From an uncultured Rhodoferax sp. (GTDB lineage Bacteria > Pseudomonadota > Gammaproteobacteria > Burkholderiales > Burkholderiaceae_C): a stretch of 5,445 nt of DNA. Below, piece after piece: positions 1 through 5,204 of the stretch. The translations under genes were made by a program, and so were the position numbers. How positions within the stretch are numbered: the stretch's first letter is position 1; every line of letters begins with the position of its first letter. The stretch covers positions 1-5,445 of the forward strand of contig CAKZJN010000310.1 in the NCBI GenBank assembly GCA_936943465.1, written 5' to 3'. A model generated the notes under the pieces. The model was not told the DNA's origin. It saw only the letters and a program-made list of their open reading frames with translations, and did no database searches.

Positions 1-46
1 CGGGCTTGATGAACCCACCTTAATTCACAACCTGAAGGAGTTATTT

Positions 47-316
47 ATGAAACAGACCACGATGATCGCCGCCACTGCCGCAAGCCTGCTGACTCTGGTG
101 CTGGCCGCAAGCCCCGCCCTCGCTGCAGACAAGGAAAAGTGCTACGGCATTGCCAAGGCCGGACAGAACGATTGCGCCAGCACGACCGGTGTGCATTCTT
201 GCGCCGGACAGTCCAAGGTCGATATGGACAAGGCCGAGTGGAAATATGTGGCGGCGGGAACCTGCAAGGACATGAAGGGCCTGACTGCCGATGAAGTCAA
301 GAAGATGAAGATGTGA
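47..316 (+). CDS. bufA1: BufA1-type bufferin precursor (DUF2282), secreted four-cysteine RiPP
   Basis: This 89-residue protein has a clear Sec signal peptide: basic start (K2), hydrophobic stretch about residues 6-21, and an Ala-x-Ala cleavage site around A24-L25-A26. The mature part has exactly four cysteines (C32, C43, C52, C73) in the DUF2282 pattern KCYGIAKAGQNDC, HSCAGQ and WKYVAAGTC. In characterised bufferins the peptide is exported to the periplasm and binds copper after the central cysteines are converted to thiooxazole-type heterocycles. That C43 and C52 are the modified pair here is inference from the family. The start has a strong ribosome site, AAGGAG at 35-40, six bases before the ATG. 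The lysine- and methionine-rich tail (LTADEVKKMKM) looks unlike the family's usual ending. The stop overlaps the maturase start, and the cassette promoter probably lies left of the window. The family assignment is firm; the metal is inferred. Confidence 0.92.
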   Translation: MKQTTMIAATAASLLTLVLAASPALAADKEKCYGIAKAGQNDCASTTGVHSCAGQSKVDMDKAEWKYVAAGTCKDMKGLTADEVKKMKM

Positions 317-1257
317 TTCACGCCACCCCGCTTCAGACCATGTCAGCGTTAGATGGATTTACCCAAACCAAGCCAGCGTCAACCGCCGCGGGCTTGGGAT
401 GGCGCCAACCGCACTATGCCGAGTTGCTGGAGAAGCGCCCCGCGCTGGGGTTCTTGGAAGTGCATTCCGAGAATTTCTTCGGGCAGGGCGGTGCGGCCTT
501 GGCGGTGCTGGAGCGTGGGCGTTGCGAGTACCCGATCAGCCTGCACGGCGTGGGCTTGTCCCTGGGCTCTGCTGCCGGAATTGATACATGGCACCTGGAC
601 CAATTGGCGCACTTGGCGGAGCGGTGCGATCCGGTACGCGTGAGTGACCACGCCAGCTTTGCACGGGGCTGGGCAGCAGGGGCCGCCGTGCATGCGGCCG
701 ATTTGTTGCCATTGCCGTTTACGCGAGAGGCCTTGCAGGTGCTCTGCAGCAATGTGCAGCGCGTGCAGGACCGCCTCCAGCGGCCGCTGTTGGTGGAAAA
801 CCTGTCCGCCTATTTGCAATGGAGCGTGCAGCCGGGAGAGTCACTCGACGAGCCGGAGTTTCTTGCCAACCTGGCTCAATCAAGTGGCTGCGGCCTGTTG
901 ATCGATGTGAACAACATCTACGTCAACGCGCTGAATGCGCAGTTGTCGGGGCATTGCCCGGACCCGGTAGCTGCCTGCAAGCGGTGGCTGGACCGGATTC
1001 CGGCAGCCTGTGTGGGTGAGTTGCATCTGGCCGGACATTGCCGTGTGAATGATGGGCACGGTGAAATTGTGATTGACGACCACGGCAGCAGAATTTGCTC
1101 CGAGGTCTGGGATCTGTATTGCCATGCCCTGACGCGGTTCGGCGCGGTTCCGACGCTCATCGAATGGGACACCGATGTGCCACCGCTTGCGGTGTTGCTG
1201 GATGAGGTGGCGTATGCCAATGCCCTGGCGGCTCAGACATGGAGAGTTGCGGCATGA
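313..1257 (+). CDS. bufB: BufB, MNIO-family (DUF692) bufferin maturase
   Basis: This 314-residue protein is a TIM-barrel multinuclear non-heme iron oxidase of the MbnB/DUF692 family, which modifies cysteines of RiPP precursors using iron and oxygen. The motifs appear in order: GLGWR (27-31), EVHSENFF (49-56), HGVGLSLG (78-85), SDH (111-113), VENLS (161-165), IDVNN followed by YVNA (197-206), GELHLAGH (235-242), DDHG (255-258) and IEWD (283-286). The Glu, Asp, His and Asn residues of these motifs correspond to the family's expected iron-site residues, so the enzyme looks intact. The listed start is a GTG whose last bases form a GTGA overlap with the bufA1 stop. An ATG at 340 (305 residues) is the alternative, but neither start has a strong ribosome site, and the overlap favours GTG by translational coupling. 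Its substrate is inferred to be the adjacent BufA1. Function in the cytoplasm, before export, is expected because there is no signal peptide. Confidence 0.95.
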   Translation: MIHATPLQTMSALDGFTQTKPASTAAGLGWRQPHYAELLEKRPALGFLEVHSENFFGQGGAALAVLERGRCEYPISLHGVGLSLGSAAGIDTWHLDQLAHLAERCDPVRVSDHASFARGWAAGAAVHAADLLPLPFTREALQVLCSNVQRVQDRLQRPLLVENLSAYLQWSVQPGESLDEPEFLANLAQSSGCGLLIDVNNIYVNALNAQLSGHCPDPVAACKRWLDRIPAACVGELHLAGHCRVNDGHGEIVIDDHGSRICSEVWDLYCHALTRFGAVPTLIEWDTDVPPLAVLLDEVAYANALAAQTWRVAA

Positions 1258-2060
1258 GTGCCTTGGCCGAGCAACAGCAGGCCCTGCTGAATGCCTTGTT
1301 TGCCTGGCCGGCGGACGTCGCCGAGGCTTCTCTGCTTCGGCTGGCAGAGGGCGTCGGCAGTCGGCCGGGTCGTGGCCTTCAGGCATATCAGGCCAACGGC
1401 CATGCCTTGGCCGAACGCGCGTTGCAGTCCGCCTATCCGGTGCTGGCGCAATTGATGGGGCAGGATGGGTTTGCCGACCTGGCGCGGGCGTTTTGGCACG
1501 CCAAGCCACCGCAGCGCGGAGACATCGCGCAGTGGGGCGGAGGCCTCCCGGAATTTGTACGCCAGAGCGCGCAATTGCACGAAGTGCCCTACCTTGGCGA
1601 TGTGGCGGGCCTGGAGTGGGCCTTGCACCAGAGCGCAACGGCTGCGGATGGAGCGGCCGAACTCGGCAGCTTGGCACTGTTGACGCAACACGAACCTCAA
1701 ACTCTGAGTTTTGACTGTGTGCCCGGCTGGTGCGTTGTGCGCAGCCGCTGGCCTGTGGTCAGTATCTGGCAGGCGCACCAGGAGGGTGGCCCTGCGTTTG
1801 ATGACGTGGCTACGCTCGTACGGCAGCAGGTTGCGGAAGATGCCGTGGTCTGGCGCTCCGCGTTCAAGCCACTGGTGCGGCAGGCCCTGCCCGGCGAAAC
1901 CGCGCTTTTGGACGCATTGCAATCCGGTCACTCTTTGGCGTCCGCACTGGCCATGGCCGATGACCTGGACTTTTCTCAATGGCTACCGCTGGCCGTGCAA
2001 ACCGGTCTGGTTTTGCGCGTCGTGCCGTGGCCTTCAACATCTCTTGGAGAACCAACATGA
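1254..2060 (+). CDS. bufC: BufC, HvfC/BufC-family maturase partner (DUF2063 N-terminal domain)
   Basis: This 268-residue protein carries the DUF2063 putative DNA-binding-like domain at about residues 5-105. The recognisable family pattern is an N-terminal helix with QQQALLNAL, then GLQAYQAN (41-48), ALQSAYPVLAQLMG (56-69) and FADLARAFWHAKPP (73-86). A second region follows (YLGDVAGLEWALHQ, 113-126; VRSRWPVVSIWQAHQ, 162-176) that is also typical. In characterised MNIO systems this protein is the required partner of the iron enzyme and binds the precursor peptide; that role is inferred here. It has no signal peptide or membrane segment. I chose the ATG at 1254 because it makes an ATGA overlap with the bufB stop and has GGAGAG at 1241-1246, seven bases upstream. 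An in-frame ATG at 1239 would add five residues but has no better ribosome site. Confidence 0.9.
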   Translation: MSALAEQQQALLNALFAWPADVAEASLLRLAEGVGSRPGRGLQAYQANGHALAERALQSAYPVLAQLMGQDGFADLARAFWHAKPPQRGDIAQWGGGLPEFVRQSAQLHEVPYLGDVAGLEWALHQSATAADGAAELGSLALLTQHEPQTLSFDCVPGWCVVRSRWPVVSIWQAHQEGGPAFDDVATLVRQQVAEDAVVWRSAFKPLVRQALPGETALLDALQSGHSLASALAMADDLDFSQWLPLAVQTGLVLRVVPWPSTSLGEPT

Positions 2061-2548
2061 ACCAAACGACACCGATGCCTGCCCGCTTCTGGCCCACTTT
2101 CGCCCCGCGCATCCCATTGCTGTGGCGCTGGCTCGACGCGCCGCTTGATGCCCTGCAATCGCCGCTGGCGCTTTTTGGGCGACTCTATGTGGCGCAGGCG
2201 TTTTTCCTATCCGGCCTGACCAAGTTGCGCGATTGGGACATCACGCTGGCTCTGTTCACGGACGAATACCACGTGCCGCTGCTATCGCCCGAGGTGGCGG
2301 CCTACGCGGGGACGGCGGGTGAATTGGTGCTGCCCGTATTGCTGGTGTTGGGATTGGGTGGGCGCATTGCCGCGCTGGGGCTCACGGTGGTGAATATTGC
2401 CGCCGTGCTGTCGCTGTCAGACATCGCGCCGGCGGCTTTGCAGCAGCACATCAGTTGGGGCATCGTACTGGCAGCGCTGGCCGTGGTTGGCAGCGGGCGA
2501 TGGACGTTGGACCGGGTGCTCGGTTCGCTACGCCCATCTGCCGAGTAA
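2057..2548 (+). CDS. bufD: DoxX-family integral membrane protein of the bufferin cassette (BufD-like)
   Basis: This 163-residue protein matches the DoxX family, with about four membrane segments near residues 36-55, 82-101, 103-121 and 131-147. The family signature LYVAQAFFLSGLTKLRDWD (43-61) is followed by EYHVPLL (70-76) and GTAGELVLPVLLVLGL (85-100). DoxX proteins are frequent fourth members of BufABC/HvfABC cassettes. Their role is not established; a redox, electron-transfer or metal-linked function at the inner membrane is a guess. The ATG at 2057 is chosen because it forms an ATGA overlap with the bufC stop and has GGAG at 2046-2049, seven bases upstream. An in-frame ATG at 1979 lies deep inside bufC and would add 26 residues read from bufC coding sequence. 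The TAA stop is separated by one base from the stop of the convergent amt gene. Confidence 0.88.
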   Translation: MNQTTPMPARFWPTFAPRIPLLWRWLDAPLDALQSPLALFGRLYVAQAFFLSGLTKLRDWDITLALFTDEYHVPLLSPEVAAYAGTAGELVLPVLLVLGLGGRIAALGLTVVNIAAVLSLSDIAPAALQQHISWGIVLAALAVVGSGRWTLDRVLGSLRPSAE

Positions 2549-2549
2549 A

Positions 2550-3752
2550 TTACCAGTTGGCTTCGCGCTCCGGGGTGGCGCTGATCTTGTGAATGGACAG
2601 GTCGGCGCCGTCGAATTCTTCTTCCTGGCTCATGCGGATGCCCACGCTTCGCTTGAGCAAACCATAGACCGCAAAGCCACAGGCCAAAGACCAGACCACA
2701 CCCAGGCTGGTGCCCAAAATTTGCGCGGTCAGGTTGATCCCGCCCAGGCCACCCAGCGCCTTGGTGCCGAAGATGCCCGCCGCGATACCACCCCAGGTTC
2801 CGCACAGACCGTGCAGCGGCCAGACGCCCAGCACATCGTCAATCTTCCACTTGTTCTGCGTCAGGGTGAACATCACCACGAAGATGGCGCCTGCCACACC
2901 GCCTACCACCAATGCACCAAGTGGGTGCATTAAATCGGAGCCGGCGCAGACCGCAACCAGACCCGCCAACGGGCCGTTGTGCACAAAGCCGGGGTCGTTT
3001 TTGCCCAGCACCAGCGCCACCAGCGTGCCGCCGACCATGGCCATCAGGGAGTTGATGGCAACCAGACCGGAGATTTTGTCCAGGGTCTGGGCGCTCATCA
3101 CGTTAAAGCCGAACCAACCTACGGTGAGAATCCAGGCGCCCAGCGCCAGGAAGGGAATGCTGCTCGGCGGGTGCGCCGAAATGGCGCCGTCCTTGCGGTA
3201 GCGGTTGCTACGGGCGCCCAGCAATATGACCGCGCCCAGTGCAATCCAGCCGCCCACGGCATGGACCACCACGCTGCCGGCAAAGTCGTGGAACTCGTCG
3301 CCGGTGGCAGCCTTGATCCAGGCCTGCACGCCGAAGTGCTGGTTCCAGGCGATGCCCTCAAAGAACGGATAGACCACGCCAACGATGATGGCGGTGGCCA
3401 TCAACTGCGGCCAGAACTTGGCGCGCTCGGCAATGCCGCCGGAAATGATGGCCGGAATGGCGGCCGCAAAGGTCAGCAAAAAGAAGAACTTCACCAGCTC
3501 GTAGCCATTCTTCTCGGCGAGTTGTTCCGCGCCTACAAAGAAGCCGGTGCCGTAAGCCACGGCGTAGCCCACCACAAAATAGACTACGGTGGAAACCGAA
3601 AAATCCACCAAAATTTTGACCAACGCATTGACCTGGTTCTTGCGCCGCACGGTGCCCAGTTCCAGAAACGCAAACCCGGCATGCATGGCAAGCACCATGA
3701 CTGCGCCCAACAAAATGAACAAGGCATTCGCGCCCTGTTGTAGTGCATCCAT
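2550..3752 (-). CDS. amt: Amt-family ammonium transporter
   Basis: This 400-residue inner-membrane protein with about 11 membrane segments belongs to the Amt/MEP family, which moves ammonium across the cytoplasmic membrane. Visible hallmarks are FLELGTVRRKN (29-39), ISGGIAERAKFW (103-114), the conserved DFAG with D156 and the first pore histidine H164 (HAVGG), WFGFN (213-217), and the second pore histidine H314 in PLHGLCGTWGG (312-322). The twin histidines mean the conduction path looks intact. The C-terminal tail (SQEEEFDGADLSIHKI, 375-390) resembles the PII-responsive tail of AmtB but lacks its usual H-G-E ending. No glnK (PII) gene is adjacent; the upstream neighbour is divergent metX. The ATG at 3752 is preferred because the mature transporter sequence starts there and a GAGG ribosome site lies six bases upstream (plus-strand 3759-3762). 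The start at 3839 would add 29 residues and lie within the sigma-54 promoter. Control by nitrogen status is inferred from that promoter. Confidence 0.95.
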   Translation of the reverse strand: MDALQQGANALFILLGAVMVLAMHAGFAFLELGTVRRKNQVNALVKILVDFSVSTVVYFVVGYAVAYGTGFFVGAEQLAEKNGYELVKFFFLLTFAAAIPAIISGGIAERAKFWPQLMATAIIVGVVYPFFEGIAWNQHFGVQAWIKAATGDEFHDFAGSVVVHAVGGWIALGAVILLGARSNRYRKDGAISAHPPSSIPFLALGAWILTVGWFGFNVMSAQTLDKISGLVAINSLMAMVGGTLVALVLGKNDPGFVHNGPLAGLVAVCAGSDLMHPLGALVVGGVAGAIFVVMFTLTQNKWKIDDVLGVWPLHGLCGTWGGIAAGIFGTKALGGLGGINLTAQILGTSLGVVWSLACGFAVYGLLKRSVGIRMSQEEEFDGADLSIHKISATPEREANW

Positions 3753-3786
3753 AAACAACCTCGTGAAAAATGCATTGAAGCGGTGC

Positions 3787-3809
3787 AAAAAAGCGGTCAA
3801 AACCGCTTT
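3787..3809 (-). terminator. Terminator-like hairpin in the amt leader
   Basis: Read on the minus strand, an 8-bp perfect stem (AAAGCGGT pairing with ACCGCTTT, plus-strand arms 3790-3797 and 3802-3809) closes a four-base loop. Six U residues run through the end of the stem (plus-strand A at 3787-3792), the form of a small intrinsic terminator. It sits between the predicted amt transcription start (about 3812) and the amt start codon at 3752, so it cannot be an ordinary end-of-gene terminator. It could be an attenuator, a 5'-end stabilising hairpin, or part of a DNA operator, since GGTGC (3782-3786) and GCACC (3811-3815) flank it symmetrically. On the plus strand the U run is only three bases. 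The structure is certain; the role is not. Confidence 0.45.
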
Positions 3810-3877
3810 CGCACCAAACGGAAGCAAAAACCGCGCCAAAAATGAGCGAAATGACAGTGGGGCTGCATTTTGGTGCG
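3810..3877. repeat. 9-bp inverted repeat bracketing the amt promoter
   Basis: CGCACCAAA (3810-3818) and TTTGGTGCG (3869-3877) are perfect inverted copies 50 bases apart. They flank the amt sigma-54 promoter, and the right arm covers the proposed metX -35. The GGTGC core resembles an NtrC half-site but the spacing is not that of an NtrC dyad. A 9-bp pair could arise by chance in a region this size at perhaps one in several, so the call is tentative. Confidence 0.3.
3823..3838 (-). promoter_or_regulatory. Sigma-54 (-24/-12) promoter of amt
   Basis: On the minus strand the sequence TGGCGCGGTTTTTGCT matches the sigma-54 consensus TGGCACG-N4-TTGCW in all but one position of the conserved blocks. 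The invariant GG (plus-strand 3836-3837) and GC (3824-3825) are exactly ten bases apart. The predicted start of transcription is near 3812, giving a leader of about 60 bases before the amt ATG at 3752. Sigma-54 with NtrC is the classical control of ammonium transporter genes, which supports the call. I could not find a convincing full NtrC dyad at the usual distance upstream. Confidence 0.75.
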
Positions 3878-3898
3878 TTTGTGACCTGTTGCTATACT
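3870..3898 (+). promoter_or_regulatory. Sigma-70 promoter of metX with extended -10
   Basis: A -10 hexamer TATACT (3893-3898, five of six consensus) is preceded by TTGC, close to but not a perfect TGn extended -10. A weak -35, TTGGTG (3870-3875), lies at the ideal 17-base spacing. The predicted start of transcription is about 3905, immediately at the first stem of the SAM-II-like aptamer, which independently supports the placement. Confidence 0.65.
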
Positions 3899-3905
3899 TC
3901 CGCCC

Positions 3906-3957
3906 AGCGCCAATTTGCTCCAGCTTGCGGGCGCTTTACAAATGCAGCTAAAGACGG
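3906..3957 (+). promoter_or_regulatory. SAM-II-like riboswitch aptamer upstream of metX
   Basis: The stretch has the H-type pseudoknot layout of SAM-II. P1 is AGCGCC (3906-3911) pairing with GGCGCT (3930-3935). A loop of 18 bases contains ATTT (3913-3916) and TTGC (3925-3928). The 3' tail has AAATGCAGCTAAA (3940-3952), differing at one position from the same block in the structurally known SAM-II RNA as I remember it. TTGC can pair with GCAG (3944-3947), and CC (3920-3921) with GG (3956-3957), as P2 requires. The uridines and adenines that contact SAM in the known structure appear to be kept. Its position between a promoter and metX fits SAM feedback on methionine synthesis. The comparison is from memory and by eye; the family was first described mainly in Alphaproteobacteria. 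Confidence 0.8.
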
Positions 3958-3970
3958 ACCGACTCAAACT

Positions 3971-4009
3971 CCCGGCCTCGTTGAATGCGTTGCCGGGTTT
4001 TTTTGTTTT
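3971..4009 (+). terminator. Intrinsic terminator in the metX leader
   Basis: A perfect 6-bp GC stem, CCCGGC (3971-3976) with GCCGGG (3992-3997), encloses a 15-base loop. It is followed by seven T (3998-4004), a G and four more T. It begins 13 bases after the SAM-II-like aptamer and ends 22 bases before the metX start, so it is most simply the expression platform: SAM binding would favour premature termination. I found no strong antiterminator by eye; only a 4-bp match, CGGG (3928-3931) with CCCG (3971-3974), would link aptamer and terminator. Confidence 0.8.
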
Positions 4010-4031
4010 GGGGGTTTGACGGGGGATTCTT

Positions 4032-5204
4032 TTGGATACGCCACTGATTGCCGTTGCGCAGACCATGCACTTTGAGGCGCCGCTGCCCTTGCAGAGCGGG
4101 GCGTCGCTGCGCGACTATTCGCTGTCGTATGAGACCTATGGCACGCTGAACGCCCACAAGTCCAATGCCGTGCTGGTGTGCCATGCGCTCAACGCGTCGC
4201 ACCACGTAGCCGGCGTGTATGCCGGTCAACCGGATTCCGAAGGCTGGTGGGACAACATGATCGGGCCGGGCAAGCCGCTCGACACCAACCGCTTCTTTGT
4301 GATTGGCGTGAACAACATCGGCTCCTGCTTTGGCTCCACCGGGCCGATGCACACCAACCCCGATACCGGCCGTCCCTATGGCGCGGACTTTCCGGTGGTG
4401 ACCGTGGAAGACTGGGTGGACGCGCAGGCGCGCCTGCTCGATGCCCTGGGCATCACCCGGCTGGCAGCCGTGATGGGCGGATCGCTCGGTGGCATGCAGG
4501 CCCTGAGCTGGACCTTGCGCTACCCCGAGCGGGTGGGCCACGCGGTGGTTATCGCCAGCGCACCTAACCTGAATGCCGAGAACATCGCCTTCAACGAAGT
4601 CGCGCGCCGTGCCATCACCACCGACCCCGATTTCCATGGCGGTCACTTTTATGACCATGGTGTGGTGCCCAAGCGCGGTTTGCGCATCGCCCGCATGATC
4701 GGCCACATCACCTACCTGAGCGACGACGTGATGAACGAAAAGTTCGGACGCCAGTTGCGGGCAGCGGCAGTTGCTGCCAAAGAAGGGCGCACCGATGCGT
4801 CGGTGGATTACCTGTTCAGCACGCAGGAGGTGGAGTTCCAGATTGAGAGCTACCTGCGCTACCAGGGCGACAAGTTTGCCGAGTACTTTGACGCCAACAC
4901 CTATTTGCTGATCACCCGGGCGCTGGATTACTTTGACCCGGCACGCCACTTTGGTGGCGACTTGAACCAGGCGCTGGCGCAGGCCACCTGCAAGTTTTTG
5001 ATTGTGAGTTTCACCACTGACTGGCGTTTTGCGCCCAAGCGCAGCCGCGAAATCGTGCGGGCGCTGCTGCAAAACAACCGCCAGGTGAGCTATGCCGAAA
5101 TTGACGCACCGCATGGCCACGATGCCTTTTTGCTGAACGACCCACGCTACAAGAATGTGGTGCGCTCGTACTTCGATGCGGTGGCGAAGGAGGTTTCACT
5201 ATGA
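4032..5204 (+). CDS. metX: Homoserine O-acyltransferase MetX (probably succinyl-type)
   Basis: This 390-residue alpha/beta-hydrolase-fold enzyme activates homoserine by O-acylation, the first committed step of methionine synthesis. The catalytic triad can be read: nucleophile Ser151 in MGGSLGGMQAL (148-158), Asp330 in TTDWRF (328-333), and His363 in HGHDAFL (361-367). Other family marks are CHALNASHH (50-58), GWWDNMIGPGKPLDT (71-85) and NNIGSCFGSTGP (94-105). Arg332 in DWRF, where acetyl-type enzymes I recall carry Leu, suggests succinyl-CoA use, as reported for betaproteobacterial MetX; this is inference. The start is a TTG: an in-frame TGA lies at 4017-4019, GGGGGA (4021-4026) sits five bases upstream, and the first ATG (4065) would remove 11 residues that look native. 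A SAM-II-like riboswitch and terminator precede the gene. It overlaps metW by four bases, and MetW is reported to be needed for MetX activity in some proteobacteria. Confidence 0.95.
   Translation: MDTPLIAVAQTMHFEAPLPLQSGASLRDYSLSYETYGTLNAHKSNAVLVCHALNASHHVAGVYAGQPDSEGWWDNMIGPGKPLDTNRFFVIGVNNIGSCFGSTGPMHTNPDTGRPYGADFPVVTVEDWVDAQARLLDALGITRLAAVMGGSLGGMQALSWTLRYPERVGHAVVIASAPNLNAENIAFNEVARRAITTDPDFHGGHFYDHGVVPKRGLRIARMIGHITYLSDDVMNEKFGRQLRAAAVAAKEGRTDASVDYLFSTQEVEFQIESYLRYQGDKFAEYFDANTYLLITRALDYFDPARHFGGDLNQALAQATCKFLIVSFTTDWRFAPKRSREIVRALLQNNRQVSYAEIDAPHGHDAFLLNDPRYKNVVRSYFDAVAKEVSL

Noticed and set aside
1..46. Promoter for the bufferin cassette
   Set aside because: The 46 bases hold the ribosome site but no -35/-10 pair at acceptable spacing; the promoter probably lies outside the window.
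880..1979. Long minus-strand open frames opposite bufB and bufC (880-1677 and 1233-1979)
   Set aside because: They overlap each other and two clear family genes, and their arginine/proline-rich translations look like shadow frames.
2519..2545. CTCGG/CCGAG stem at the end of bufD as a terminator
   Set aside because: The stem is only 5 bp, has a 17-base loop and lacks a U run in either direction.
2979..3743. 254-codon plus-strand open frame opposite amt
   Set aside because: It is the antisense of an intact transporter, with a glycine/histidine/glutamine-rich translation and no domain or plausible ribosome site.
3753..3839. N-terminal extension of Amt to the start at 3839
   Set aside because: It would place the start codon inside the sigma-54 promoter and upstream of the predicted transcription start; the ATG at 3752 has a proper ribosome site and a normal Amt N terminus.
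3864..3876. TGCATTTTGGTGC as a full NtrC binding site
   Set aside because: Only the GGTGC half matches; the distance between half-sites is several bases too short for the usual TGCACC-N5-GGTGCA dyad.
3948..5120. 390-codon open frame on the minus strand opposite metX
   Set aside because: It is the antisense image of a well-conserved metX in a high-GC gene, has no recognisable domain, and would cover the metX leader.
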